From: Flavonifractor sp. An112 | GTDB lineage: Bacteria > Bacillota > Clostridia > Oscillospirales > Oscillospiraceae | Assembly (NCBI RefSeq): GCF_002161085.1 | Contig: NZ_NFLU01000014.1 | Location: 1-52,858 of the forward strand | Reading direction: 5' to 3' | Length of the DNA stretch: 52,858 nt | In this document: piece after piece, positions 24,456 through 35,126 of the stretch | Numbering within the stretch: position 1 is the first letter of the stretch | How the letters are laid out: each line of letters starts with the position of its first letter | Notes under the pieces: model-generated | The model's input: the letters and a program-made list of their open reading frames with translations, nothing else | Databases searched by the model: none | Told to the model about the DNA's origin: nothing | Translations under genes and position numbers: made by a program

Positions 24456-24483
24456 ATTGTACCATTTTTCCTTTGGAATGCAA
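24456..24483 (-). promoter_or_regulatory. Promoter of the zinc-ribbon / DUF6199-like pair
   Basis: Minus-strand TTGCAT (24478-24483), a 16-nt spacer and TACAAT (24456-24461). Confidence 0.55.
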
Positions 24484-24528
24484 TTGATTCCCAAGAAAAA
24501 CACATCTCCGGAAATGTTTACTGCGGGA

Positions 24529-24558
24529 TTGTGCCCAACCCCCGGAATGTGGTATGAT
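24529..24558 (+). promoter_or_regulatory. Promoter of the dnaD-like / loader operon
   Basis: TTGTGC (24529-24534), an 18-nt spacer and TATGAT (24553-24558), with an extended TG motif at 24550-24551. Confidence 0.6.
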
Positions 24559-24595
24559 AACAGGTACGAGATCACGAGGGAAAGAGGGATGCCCT

Positions 24596-25594
24596 ATGCC
24601 GGAGCTGCTGCTGCCGGGCAATATCATATCCATGGACGCCCGGGCCGCCGACCGGCTCACCGCCTGCGGCAACGGGGACGCCGCTCTGCTCTACCTGTGG
24701 CTGCTCCGCCACGGGGGGGTGCTGGACCCCGCCCAGGCTAGGAAGGGACTTAAGTGGGACGGCCAGCGGCTGGAGGAGGCCTCCGCCGCCCTGGTGAATC
24801 TGGGCCTGTCCGACGGCAAGACCCAGGCCGAGGCCCCCCCCATCCCCGCCCCCCAGGGTCCGCCGGACTACACCGCCGCCGACATCACCCGGGAGATCGA
24901 GGACACCACCTCTACCTTCCCCGGTCTGGTGAACGAGGTCCAGCGGCGGCTGGGCAAGGTGCTGTCCACCGCCGATCTGAAGAGCCTGTACACCCTGTAC
25001 GACTACCTGGCTCTCCCCGCCGAGGTGATCTGCCTGCTGGTGAGCTGGTGCGTGGAGGAGTTTGAACGGAAATACGGCGTAGGCCAGAAGCCCCGGATGT
25101 CCCAGGTGCTGAAGGAGGGCTTCGCCTGGAAGCGGCTGGGGGTGGATACCGCCCAGGCCGCCGACGCCCACCTGAAACGCAAGAGCCTCTACCGCACCCG
25201 GGAGGGGGCCATCCTCCAGCTGCTGGGTCTCAAGCCCCGGCCCCTGGTGGAGAAGGAGAAGCGGAAGGTGGCGGCCTGGACCGACATGGGCTTTTCCGAC
25301 GATGTGCTGCGGCTGGCCTACGAAAAGACGGTGTACAAGAAGCAGCAGATGGACTGGGATTACATGAACGGCATCCTGACGGGCTGGCACAAGAAGAACC
25401 TACATACCCTGGCGGAGATCGAGGCGGGGGACAAGCCCGCCCGGACGGCCCAGAGCGCTCCCTCCGCCGGCAGCAGGCCGGCCATGCAGGACCACCCCGC
25501 CGCCCCCGGCGATGTGGACCGGCGTGTGCGGGAGGATCTGGAACGGATGCGGGAATTTCTCCGGCAGGAGAAGGAACGGGACAAGGAGGGATAA
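24596..25594 (+). CDS. DnaD-domain replication protein
   Basis: The 332-residue product starts at the ATG at 24596 with AGAGGG upstream. An N-terminal winged-helix-like region (about 1-85) is followed by two DnaD-type helical domains. One lies near residues 100-190 (FPGLVNEVQRRLGKVLSTADLKSLYTLYDYLALP), the other near 220-285 with the typical KKQQMDWDYMNGILTGWHKKNLHT block. DnaD-like proteins help load the replicative helicase. The next gene encodes a helicase loader, which matches. dnaB is about 8 kb away in another operon. Confidence 0.85.
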   Translation: MPELLLPGNIISMDARAADRLTACGNGDAALLYLWLLRHGGVLDPAQARKGLKWDGQRLEEASAALVNLGLSDGKTQAEAPPIPAPQGPPDYTAADITREIEDTTSTFPGLVNEVQRRLGKVLSTADLKSLYTLYDYLALPAEVICLLVSWCVEEFERKYGVGQKPRMSQVLKEGFAWKRLGVDTAQAADAHLKRKSLYRTREGAILQLLGLKPRPLVEKEKRKVAAWTDMGFSDDVLRLAYEKTVYKKQQMDWDYMNGILTGWHKKNLHTLAEIEAGDKPARTAQSAPSAGSRPAMQDHPAAPGDVDRRVREDLERMREFLRQEKERDKEG

Positions 25595-25597
25595 GCC

Positions 25598-26602
25598 ATG
25601 GGATACGAAGCCAGCGTGCTCTACCGGGCCACCAAACGGCTGGAGGAGGGCCGCCGCCGGCGGGAGGAGGCTCTTGCCCGCCGCAAGACGGAGATCTATG
25701 CCCAGCTGCCCCGGGTCCGGGAGATCGACAAGGAGCTGAAGGGGACGGTGTACCAGATCATCGCCTCCTCTCTGCGGGAGGGGCGGGACCCCGGCCCCTC
25801 CATCCAGGTCATCAAGGACCACAATCTGTCCCTCCAGGCCGAACGCACCCAACTGCTCCTCCAGAACGGCTGGGGGGCCGACGCCCTGGACGAGCAGCCC
25901 GCCTGTCCCAAGTGCAACGACACCGGCTGGGTGGGCGCCCGGATGTGTACCTGCCTGAAAAAGCTGTGCGGTGAGGAGCAAATTAAGGAGCTGTCCAAGC
26001 TGCTGGATCTGGGCGAGCAGTCCTTTGAGACCTTCTCCATGGATTACTACTCCCCTCTGCCCTGGCCGGGGGAGGTCATGTCGCCCCGGGAGAACATGGA
26101 GTTCATCTTCGACCTGTGCTCCAACTACGCCCGGAAGTTCGGGCGGTTCAAGCTGCGCAACCTGTTCCTCTCCGGTGCGCCGGGACTGGGCAAGACCTTC
26201 CTGTCCGCCTGCATTGCCCGCACCGTGTCGGAAAACGGCTTCTCCGTGGTATACGATACGGCGGTCAACGTGTTTGCCCGGTTTGAGGAGCAGAAGTTTG
26301 CCCGGGACAAGCTGGACGCCGACGAGGCCAAAGACGAGACAAAGCGCTACTTGGGCTGCGACCTGCTGATTCTGGACGACCTGGGCAGCGAGCTCACTAC
26401 CCCCTTCGTCCAGTCCGCCCTGTATACCCTGGTCAACTCCCGGCTCATGGCGGGAAAACAGACGGTGATCTCCTCCAACCTGACCATGACCCAGGTGCGC
26501 CAGCGCTACACACCCCAAATTTCCTCCCGGCTGGAGGGGGAGTACCGGGTGCTGCCTTTCTACGGGGAGGACATTCGCCTGCAAAAGAAACGGGATTTAT
26601 AA
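25598..26602 (+). CDS. DnaI/DnaC-type helicase loader ATPase
   Basis: The 334-residue AAA+ protein has Walker A GAPGLGKT (193-200) and Walker B LLILDDLGSE. A Cys cluster (C103, C106, C117, C119) could form the zinc-binding module seen in DnaI. The N-terminal 90 residues are helical and charged, as expected for the helicase-interacting part. It should load the DnaB helicase (dnaB at 33141-34493) onto DNA. The start is 3 nt after the dnaD-like gene, so the two are co-translated. Confidence 0.87.
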   Translation: MGYEASVLYRATKRLEEGRRRREEALARRKTEIYAQLPRVREIDKELKGTVYQIIASSLREGRDPGPSIQVIKDHNLSLQAERTQLLLQNGWGADALDEQPACPKCNDTGWVGARMCTCLKKLCGEEQIKELSKLLDLGEQSFETFSMDYYSPLPWPGEVMSPRENMEFIFDLCSNYARKFGRFKLRNLFLSGAPGLGKTFLSACIARTVSENGFSVVYDTAVNVFARFEEQKFARDKLDADEAKDETKRYLGCDLLILDDLGSELTTPFVQSALYTLVNSRLMAGKQTVISSNLTMTQVRQRYTPQISSRLEGEYRVLPFYGEDIRLQKKRDL

Positions 26603-26626
26603 ACCATTGATAAAGGAGAACTACCA

Positions 26627-27793
26627 TTGAACGAGATCATTCTGCTCAAGCTGGGGGAGCTGGTCCTGAAGGGCCTGAACCGCCGCACCTTTGAGGATAA
26701 GCTGATCGCCAACGCACGCCGCCGCCTGAAACATTATGGCGATTTCAAGGTGTACTGCAAGCAGTCCACCATGTATGTGGAGCCCAAAAACGACGACTGC
26801 GACCTGGACGGGGCCTGGGAGGCCATGACCAAGCTGTTCGGCGTGGTGGGCCTGAGCCGGGCCCGGGCCTGCGAGAAGGACAAGGACGCCATGCTTCAGA
26901 CCGCCATTGAGTATCTGGGGGACAAGCTGGCCGCCGCTCACACCTTCAAGGTGGAGTCCAAGCGGGCCGACAAAACCTTCCCCATGACCTCCATCCAGCT
27001 GTCCCAGTATGTGGGAGGCGAGCTGGACGAGAAATACCCTAACTTGAAGGTGGACGTACACCATCCGGAGCTCACCGTCTATCTTGAAGTACGGGACTAC
27101 GCCGCCTATGTCCACGCCGACCCGGAGCCGGGCGCCGGCGGTCTGCCGGTGGGCGTGGGAGGCCGGGCGGTGAGCCTGCTGTCCGGCGGTATCGACTCCC
27201 CGGTGGCTTCCTGGATGATTGCCAAGCGAGGCATCGCCCTGGAGATGGTCCACTTCTTCTCCTACCCCTACACCTCCGAGGAGGCCAAGCAGAAGGTGCT
27301 GGACCTGGCCAAGCTGCTCACCCCCTGGTGCGGACGGCTCACCGTCCATGTGGTACCCTTTACAGAGATCCAAGAAGAGTTAAGGCGCAAGTGCCCCGAG
27401 GAGCTGTTTACCGTGCTTATGCGGCGGTTCATGATGCGCATTGCCCAGGCGGTGGCCGCCCGGTGCGGCGCCGGGGCCATTGTCACCGGCGAGTGCCTGG
27501 GCCAGGTGGCCAGCCAGACCATGGAGGCCATGCGGGCCACAACCGCCGTGTGCGACCTGCCTATCCTTCGCCCCGTAGTGGGCATGGATAAGGAGGAGAT
27601 CGTGCGGATTGCCCGCAAGATCAACACCTTTGAGACCTCCATCCTGCCCTACGAGGACTGCTGCACTGTGTTCACCCCCCGCCATCCCCGTCTCCGCCCG
27701 GTGCTGGGGGAGCTGGAGCACGCCGAGGAGGCCCTGGATGTGGAGGGCCTGGTGAAGGCCGCCGTGGAGGGCATCGAGCGGGTACAGGTATAA
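26627..27793 (+). CDS. thiI: tRNA 4-thiouridine synthase ThiI
   Basis: The 388-residue product has an N-terminal ferredoxin-like and THUMP region (about 1-165) and a PP-loop ATPase domain with SGGIDSP (186-192). It lacks the rhodanese extension of the enterobacterial enzyme, which is usual for Bacillus-type ThiI; sulfur then comes from a dedicated cysteine desulfurase not present here. It adenylates and thiolates U8 of tRNA. The start is TTG at 26627, supported by AAAGGAG (26612-26618) 8 nt upstream and by alignment of the NEIILLKLGELVLKG start. Confidence 0.93.
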   Translation: MNEIILLKLGELVLKGLNRRTFEDKLIANARRRLKHYGDFKVYCKQSTMYVEPKNDDCDLDGAWEAMTKLFGVVGLSRARACEKDKDAMLQTAIEYLGDKLAAAHTFKVESKRADKTFPMTSIQLSQYVGGELDEKYPNLKVDVHHPELTVYLEVRDYAAYVHADPEPGAGGLPVGVGGRAVSLLSGGIDSPVASWMIAKRGIALEMVHFFSYPYTSEEAKQKVLDLAKLLTPWCGRLTVHVVPFTEIQEELRRKCPEELFTVLMRRFMMRIAQAVAARCGAGAIVTGECLGQVASQTMEAMRATTAVCDLPILRPVVGMDKEEIVRIARKINTFETSILPYEDCCTVFTPRHPRLRPVLGELEHAEEALDVEGLVKAAVEGIERVQV

Positions 27794-27867
27794 GGAATGC
27801 GGGCGACCACAAGGGTCGCCCCTACAATGCAACCAGTAGGGGCGGGCTTTATCCCCGCCCGTTCCCT
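27793..27867. repeat. Composite REP/BIME-like palindromic element
   Basis: Two hairpins (27801-27808 with 27814-27821; 27840-27846 with 27854-27860) face each other around an inverted CCCCTAC…GTAGGGG (27819-27825, 27836-27842). The outer ends GGAATGCGGGC and GCCCGTTCC are also roughly symmetric. It lies between thiI and cinA and is not explained by either gene. Confidence 0.7.
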
Positions 27868-27894
27868 AATTCCAACAAAGGAAGTGTTTGCCTC

Positions 27895-29151
27895 ATGTCT
27901 CATACCGCTGAACTGATCGCGGTGGGCACCGAACTGCTGTTAGGAAATATCGCCAACACCGACGCCCAGATGCTGTCCCAGGGGCTGAGCGCCCTGGGCA
28001 TCAACGTCTACTACCACACGGTGGTGGGGGACAATCCGGACCGGCTGCGCGCCGCCGTGGAGCTAGCCAAGACCCGGGCGGATATCATCATCACCACCGG
28101 CGGCCTGGGTCCCACCTGCGATGACCTGACCAAGAATGTGCTGGCCCAGTGCTTCGGCAAGCAGCTGGTGTTCCATGAGCCCTCCGCCCGGCGGATCGAG
28201 GCCTATTTCCAGCGGCTCCATCCCAACCGCCCCATGACAGACAACAACTACCAGCAGGCCATGCTGCCTGAGGGTTGCACCGTGCTGGAAAACGACTGGG
28301 GCACCGCCCCTGGCGTGGCCTTTGAGGCCGATGGTGTCCGGGTCATCATGCTCCCCGGCCCGCCCCGGGAGTGCAGGGCCATGTTCACCTACCGGGTGGT
28401 CCCCTATCTGAAGGACCTGGCCGACGGGGTCATTGTGTCCCGCACCCTGAAGCTCTTCGGCATCGGGGAGTCCTCCATGGAGGCCCAGCTGCGGGAGCGC
28501 ATGAACGCCATGACCAACCCCACCCTGGCCCCCTACGCAAAAGAGGGGGAATGTGAGCTCCGCATCACCGCCAAGGCTGTCGACGAGGAGGCCGCCCACG
28601 CCCTCATTGACCCGGTGGAGGCCGACCTGAAGGCCCACTTCGGCCCTCTGGTCTACGGAGTGGATATTCCCTCTCTGGAGGCGGCGGTCTTTGCCCTCCT
28701 GAAGGAGAAGGGCCTCACCCTGGGTACCGCCGAGAGCTGTACCGGCGGACTGGTGGCCAAGCGGATGACCGATCTGGCCGGGGTATCCTCGGTGTTCCGG
28801 GGGGGCGTGGTGAGCTACGCCACCGAAGTGAAGCACACCGTCCTGGGTGTGGACCAGGACCTGCTGGACCAGTACGGCGCTGTCAGCGAACCAGTGGCCC
28901 GGGCCATGGCTGAGGGGGCCCGGAAGGTGCTGGGCTGTGACCTGGCTATCTCCACCACCGGCGTGGCGGGCCCTGACCCCGACGAGCGGGGCAACCCGGT
29001 AGGGCTGGTGTTCATCGGCCTGGCCACCCCCGACGGCACCTGGGTCCGTAAGGTGAATCTGTCCATGGGCCGCCAGCGCATCCGCCATATTGCCGCCAGC
29101 CACGGCTTTGACCTGGCCCGGCGATATCTGTCCGGTCTGGAGCTGAAATAA
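27895..29151 (+). CDS. cinA: CinA-family protein (nicotinamide-nucleotide amidase)
   Basis: The 418-residue product has an N-terminal MoCF/COG1058-type domain (AELIAVGTELLLGNIANTDAQ, then TTGGLGPTCDD, then MLPGPPRECRAMF). A C-terminal CinA amidase domain follows, with GTAESCTGGLVAKRMTD and STTGVAGPDPDERGNPVG. Full-length CinA recycles pyridine nucleotides by deamidating NMN, and its N-terminal domain has ADP-ribose pyrophosphatase activity. The ATG at 27895 has AAAGGAAG upstream. It is separated from thiI by a repeat element and ends at a strong terminator. Confidence 0.93.
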   Translation: MSHTAELIAVGTELLLGNIANTDAQMLSQGLSALGINVYYHTVVGDNPDRLRAAVELAKTRADIIITTGGLGPTCDDLTKNVLAQCFGKQLVFHEPSARRIEAYFQRLHPNRPMTDNNYQQAMLPEGCTVLENDWGTAPGVAFEADGVRVIMLPGPPRECRAMFTYRVVPYLKDLADGVIVSRTLKLFGIGESSMEAQLRERMNAMTNPTLAPYAKEGECELRITAKAVDEEAAHALIDPVEADLKAHFGPLVYGVDIPSLEAAVFALLKEKGLTLGTAESCTGGLVAKRMTDLAGVSSVFRGGVVSYATEVKHTVLGVDQDLLDQYGAVSEPVARAMAEGARKVLGCDLAISTTGVAGPDPDERGNPVGLVFIGLATPDGTWVRKVNLSMGRQRIRHIAASHGFDLARRYLSGLELK

Positions 29152-29153
29152 AC

Positions 29154-29196
29154 AAAACACGGTGTATTTTCCGGAAAGGAAAATACACCGTGTTTT
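29154..29196. terminator. Bidirectional terminator between cinA and ftsH
   Basis: A 19-bp perfect stem (29154-29172 with 29178-29196), a 5-nt loop and A/T tracts on both sides. Confidence 0.88.
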
Positions 29197-29208
29197 TATT
29201 TTCGGGGG

Positions 29209-31140
<1,932 letters not shown>

Positions 31141-31178
31141 GGAACAGACACGTCCTTTCCGGGTAGATTTGAGGAGCC

Positions 31179-31733
31179 TTATTCCCCGCCGTACACGGAG
31201 GGCTTCAGCACGCCGATGTAGGGCAGATTGCGGTACTTCTCCGCGTAGTCCAGGCCGTAACCTACCACGAAGTAGTCGGGGATGGAGAAGCCGGAGTAGC
31301 TGACCTCTACTTCCTTCACCCGGCGGGAAGGCTTATCCAGCAGGGTGCACAGCCGCACGGAGGCGGGCTTGCGGGCCTGGAGCAGCTGGAGCAGATAGCT
31401 CAGGGTGTTGCCGCTGTCCAGAATGTCCTCCACCACAATCAGGTCCTTGCCCTCGATCTGCTCGGACAGGTCCTTGATGATCTTGACCTGGCCGGAGCTG
31501 GAGGTGCCGGCGCCGTAGGAGGACACCGCCATGAAATCCACGGTGCAGGGCAGGTGGATCTGCCGCACCAGGTCGGCCATAAAGACGAAGGAACCCCGCA
31601 GCACGCTGACCAGCAGCGGCTCCTTGCCGGCGTAGTCTCTGTCGATCTCAGCGGCAATCTCCGCCACACGGTTTTTCAGTTCTTCCTCAGAAAAAAGGAT
31701 TCGCTCCACGTCTTTGTCCAGCATATGTTCCAT
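31179..31733 (-). CDS. hpt: Hypoxanthine phosphoribosyltransferase
   Basis: The 184-residue product has the type I PRTase layout: LVSVLRGSFVFMADL early, the VVEDILDSGNTLSYL PRPP-binding motif, and the late PDYFVVGYGLDYAEKYRNLPYIG block. It salvages hypoxanthine (and often guanine) with PRPP. Starts at 31733 (AAGGAG only 4 nt away) and 31724 are both possible; 31733 is kept. The tilS-hpt-ftsH order is a standard Firmicutes cluster. A guanine deaminase elsewhere in this window would also draw on purine bases. Confidence 0.93.
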   Translation of the reverse strand: MEHMLDKDVERILFSEEELKNRVAEIAAEIDRDYAGKEPLLVSVLRGSFVFMADLVRQIHLPCTVDFMAVSSYGAGTSSSGQVKIIKDLSEQIEGKDLIVVEDILDSGNTLSYLLQLLQARKPASVRLCTLLDKPSRRVKEVEVSYSGFSIPDYFVVGYGLDYAEKYRNLPYIGVLKPSVYGGE

Positions 31734-31741
31734 AATTCTCC

Positions 31742-33103
31742 TTACCTTTCCTTCCAAAATACCACTTCCCAGGCCGGTTGGCCGGGCTTTGCCATACGCT
31801 CTCTATGGGGGCCCAGACCGGCTGCCGCCAGCACGCCCCGTTCATCCGCCAGCACCGGGATGCGGTCCCGGTCCCGACGAGGAATTTTCTCGTCGATCAT
31901 CCATTTTTTCAGGGTCTTGGTGTCCCGGCCCGGCAGGGCCAGTTCATCCCCCGTCTGACGGGGGCGCAGCACCAGGGGGCCCTGAGCCTCCTGAGATAAA
32001 TACCAGGCGTTGGGCTTTTGCTGCTCTTTGGGGGGACAGGTTACTGCCCGACAGGTGCAGCGCCAGTCGGTGCCCTCCGGGGCGGTCTCCCCGTTAGTGT
32101 TCAGAGGACAGGGGGTCATCGCCGGGTTGTCGCTCTGGGTGGTAATGAGCAGCTCCTTGTACACCCGCTGGGCCAGCCGCCCGTTGGGCAGGAAAGCCAC
32201 CGCCGAGGGATCGTCTCCCACGGCCAGGTCCACCACTGCTTTCAAATGGGCGGCGGAACAGTCGGTGTTGCCGTCCCCCGTCATTTCCAACAGGCGGCGG
32301 GCTGCTCGGGGGGCAATGGCGGCGGGCAGTTCTGCAATGTAGTGGGCCTCGATGACCAGGTCGTCTTCCGCCCAGCGGGCGTGGCTGCAAGCCATAGCGG
32401 CCTGGGCGTTGAGGTAGTCGTTATCAGCCCGGAGATAGCTCATCGTTTCCACAGAGCGCTCGGTCAGCCGGGGATTCAGCTCCCGCAGTACCGGGATCAC
32501 CTGGCGGCGCAACCTGTTACGGGCGTAGCGCTCGTCGGTGTTGGTGCAGTCCTCCACATGGGCCAGGTTATGGGCTTCCAGATAGGCCTCGATGTTCGCC
32601 CGTGGGGTGGTGAGCAGGGGGCGCACCAGTTCTCCCCGGCGGGGCGGGATACCTGCCAGGCCGTGGAGCCCGGCCCCACGGGTCAGGTGAAGCAGCAGGG
32701 TCTCCAGATTGTCGTCGGCGTTGTGGGCGGTGGCGATGCGGTCACAGCCCAGCTGTTCCGCCGTACGGCGGAGGAACTCATACCGCAGTTCCCGGCCGGT
32801 CTCCTCCACCCCCAGGCCGCGGCGGGCGGCTTCACCGTACACGTCGCCCCTCTCCACCACGCAGGGGATGTTCCGCTCTTTGCAGAAGTGTTCCACAAAG
32901 GCGGCGTCAGCATCGGCGGCCTCCCCCCGCATCCCGTGGTGGTAGTGGGCGGCGGCTATCTGAAAACCACCCTCAGCTGACAGGCTGTGGAGCAGGTGGA
33001 GCAGGCAGATGGAATCGGCCCCGCCGGACACGGCACACAGCACCTTGCCCCCGGAGGGGAGCATATCGTATTCGGTTGTGAGGGCCTTGACGGTTTCCAG
33101 CAT
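31742..33103 (-). CDS. tilS: tRNA(Ile)-lysidine synthetase TilS
   Basis: The 453-residue product starts at the ATG at 33103 (GGAG about 9 nt upstream). The N-type ATP pyrophosphatase motif SGGADS is at 26-31, with GLAGIPPRRGELVRPLL and the RNRLRRQVIP signature further on. The C-terminal lysidine-tRNA domain follows (LVLRPRQTGDELALPGRDTKTLKKWMIDEKIPR, read in two parts). It modifies C34 of tRNA-Ile(CAU) so that it reads AUA, and is essential. It lies directly upstream of hpt. Confidence 0.93.
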   Translation of the reverse strand: MLETVKALTTEYDMLPSGGKVLCAVSGGADSICLLHLLHSLSAEGGFQIAAAHYHHGMRGEAADADAAFVEHFCKERNIPCVVERGDVYGEAARRGLGVEETGRELRYEFLRRTAEQLGCDRIATAHNADDNLETLLLHLTRGAGLHGLAGIPPRRGELVRPLLTTPRANIEAYLEAHNLAHVEDCTNTDERYARNRLRRQVIPVLRELNPRLTERSVETMSYLRADNDYLNAQAAMACSHARWAEDDLVIEAHYIAELPAAIAPRAARRLLEMTGDGNTDCSAAHLKAVVDLAVGDDPSAVAFLPNGRLAQRVYKELLITTQSDNPAMTPCPLNTNGETAPEGTDWRCTCRAVTCPPKEQQKPNAWYLSQEAQGPLVLRPRQTGDELALPGRDTKTLKKWMIDEKIPRRDRDRIPVLADERGVLAAAGLGPHRERMAKPGQPAWEVVFWKER

Positions 33104-33140
33104 AAAGGTGTTCTCCTGTGGTGTTCCTGTAGGGGTGATT

Positions 33141-34493
33141 CTAATACTCACTGTGTCTCCGGTCGATGGAAGAGAAGGTGGTGTACTCGGGCAGCCACTG
33201 CAGCTCCACCGTGCCGGTCTCGCCGTGACGGTTCTTGGCGATGATGCACTCGGCCAGGTTGTGGTTCTCACTGGTCTCATTATAGTAGTCGTCCCGGTAG
33301 AGGAACATGACGATATCGGCGTCCTGCTCGATGGCGCCCGACTCACGCAGGTCGGACAGCATGGGCCGCTTGTTCTGGCGGCTCTCGGGGCCACGGGACA
33401 GCTGGGACAGACAGACCACCGGCACGTTGAGCTCCTTGGCCATGATCTTCAGGGCGCGGGAGATGTCGGAGACGATCTGCTGACGGTTGTCGCTGCTGCG
33501 GGTGGGACCGCCGGCGGAGGTCATGAGCTGGAGGTAGTCTATGACCACCAGGCCCAGATTATCCACCCGGCGGCACTTGGCGTTCATGTCGGCCACGGAG
33601 AGGGCGGGGTTGTCGTCAATGAGGATCTGAGTCTGGTTGAGGGCTGCCGAGGCGGCGGCAATCTTGGACCAGTCCTCCTCGCCCAGCTTGCCGGTGACCA
33701 GCTTCTTGTTGTCCACGAAAGCCTCGCCGGAGATGAGGCGCATGGCCAGCTGCTCCCGGCTCATTTCCAAAGAGAAAAAGACCACCGTCTTGCCGGAGAA
33801 CTTGCCGGCGTGGAGCAGCATATTCAGGGCGAAGGAGGTCTTGCCCATGCCGGGTCGGGCGGCCAACAGGATCAGGTCGGACTTGTTCAGACCGGAGATA
33901 GCCATATCCACGTCGGGCAGGCCGGTACTCAGGCCGGGCACGGCGGAATCGCTGGCGGCCAGCTCATTGAGGCGCTCATACACGTTGAGAATGACGCCGG
34001 AGATGTGGGTCAGGCCCTGGGAGGCCCGGCCCTGACGGATGGCATAGATCCGCTGTTCGGCGGCCTCCAGCACCTCCTGACCGGTGCCGGTGCCCTCCTG
34101 CACCAGGGCGGTGAGATCCCCCGCCGTCTCGGCAATGCGGCGAAGCAGGGCCTTGTCCTTGACGATGGCCACATACTCCTTCACGTTGGCCGCCGTGGGG
34201 GTGACCTCCATCAGCTGGAGGATATAGCTGCGGGAGGTGTTCTCGTCGTATACCCCGTTCTGGCGCATATGGTCCAGCACGGTCACCGGGTCAATGGTGA
34301 GGGAGAAGTTGAACATGGAGTAGATGGTTTCGTAGATCTCCCGGTTGGTCCGCAGGTAGAAGTCCTCAGGCTTCAGCTCCTCGATCACATCGGGTACGCA
34401 CCGGGCGTCGATGAGCATGGCGCCCAGCACGCTCTGTTCGGCCTCCACGCTGTGGGGCATCTGCCGCAGCAGCAGTTCCTCTTCGGTTGCCAT
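33141..34493 (-). CDS. dnaB: Replicative DNA helicase DnaB (DnaC in Bacillus nomenclature)
   Basis: The 450-residue product has the N-terminal helical domain beginning PHSVEAEQSVLGAML. The RecA-like domain has Walker A ARPGMGKTS near residue 210 and Walker B LVVIDYLQLM. Conserved SQLSRGPESR and SDLRESGAIEQDAD follow. It unwinds DNA at the fork as a hexamer and would be loaded by the protein encoded at 25598-26602. GGAGGTG precedes the start. Its position after rplI is typical of Firmicutes. Confidence 0.96.
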   Translation of the reverse strand: MATEEELLLRQMPHSVEAEQSVLGAMLIDARCVPDVIEELKPEDFYLRTNREIYETIYSMFNFSLTIDPVTVLDHMRQNGVYDENTSRSYILQLMEVTPTAANVKEYVAIVKDKALLRRIAETAGDLTALVQEGTGTGQEVLEAAEQRIYAIRQGRASQGLTHISGVILNVYERLNELAASDSAVPGLSTGLPDVDMAISGLNKSDLILLAARPGMGKTSFALNMLLHAGKFSGKTVVFFSLEMSREQLAMRLISGEAFVDNKKLVTGKLGEEDWSKIAAASAALNQTQILIDDNPALSVADMNAKCRRVDNLGLVVIDYLQLMTSAGGPTRSSDNRQQIVSDISRALKIMAKELNVPVVCLSQLSRGPESRQNKRPMLSDLRESGAIEQDADIVMFLYRDDYYNETSENHNLAECIIAKNRHGETGTVELQWLPEYTTFSSIDRRHSEY

Positions 34494-34508
34494 GTTCCTT
34501 CACCTCCC

Positions 34509-34543
34509 CTGGACGGGCCGATGTGGGCATCGGCCCCTACGCA
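34509..34543. repeat. REP-like palindrome ending in GCCCCTAC
   Basis: A GGGCCGATG…CATCGGCCCC hairpin followed by TACG, in the 53-nt gap between rplI and dnaB. It has the same terminal signature as 23567-23596 and the composite at 27793-27867. Confidence 0.55.
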
Positions 34544-34546
34544 TAG

Positions 34547-34993
34547 TTACTGCTCGGCCACGACCACCTTCAGGGTGCCGGTGACCTCGTAGCCCAGCTT
34601 CACCTTCAGCTCGTAGGTGCCGAAGGCCTTGATGGGCTCATCCTGAACGATCTTGGTCTTCTGAACGGTAATGCCATGCTGGGCGGAGAGGGCGTCGGCG
34701 ATTTCCTTGGTGGTGACGGCGCCGAAGAGCCGGCCGCCGTTGCCCGCCTTGGCAACAACCTTGACGGAGAGTTCCTTCAGCTTGGCGGCGGTGGCCTCGG
34801 CCTCCGCCTTCTCGGCGGCCATCTGGGCGGCCTTGGCCTTCTCCTGCATCTTCATGGTGTTGATATTCTCCGCGGTGGCCAGAACCGCCAGCTTGCGGGG
34901 AAGAAGGAAGTTGCGGGCGTAGCCGTCGCTGGCCTCGATCATCTGGCCCTTCTTGCCCTGGCCCTTTACATCCTGCTGCAAAATCACTTTCAT
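34547..34993 (-). CDS. rplI: 50S ribosomal protein L9
   Basis: The 148-residue product begins MKVILQQDVKGQGKKGQMIEAS, the L9 signature, followed by GYARNFLLPRKLA, a long central helix (about 41-75) and a C-terminal RNA-binding domain (GRLFGAVTTKEIADAL). The ATG at 34993 is the conserved start; an upstream extension would run into the repeat element. It belongs to the gdpP-rplI-dnaB cluster. Confidence 0.96.
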   Translation of the reverse strand: MKVILQQDVKGQGKKGQMIEASDGYARNFLLPRKLAVLATAENINTMKMQEKAKAAQMAAEKAEAEATAAKLKELSVKVVAKAGNGGRLFGAVTTKEIADALSAQHGITVQKTKIVQDEPIKAFGTYELKVKLGYEVTGTLKVVVAEQ

Positions 34994-35014
34994 AACTATT
35001 ATCTCCTTCCTGTT

Positions 35015-35126
35015 AGGCTTCCCCAGGGGGAAGCTGTCACGCAAAGCGTGACTGATGAGGGAAATGGTATCGGACCCCTCATCCGCCCCCTACGGGGGCA
35101 CCTTCCCCCGAGGGGAAGGCTTTTTT
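35015..35126. repeat. MITE-like element with five hairpins
   Basis: Stems are 35017-35024/35027-35034, 35036-35042/35046-35052, 35054-35061/35076-35083, 35086-35090/35094-35098 and 35101-35108/35112-35119, the last followed by TTTTTT. The left and right ends (AGGCTTCCCC and, inverted, AAGCCTTCCCC) are imperfect inverted repeats. It fills the gdpP-rplI gap. I recall similar elements dispersed in Ruminococcaceae-like genomes. Confidence 0.65.
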
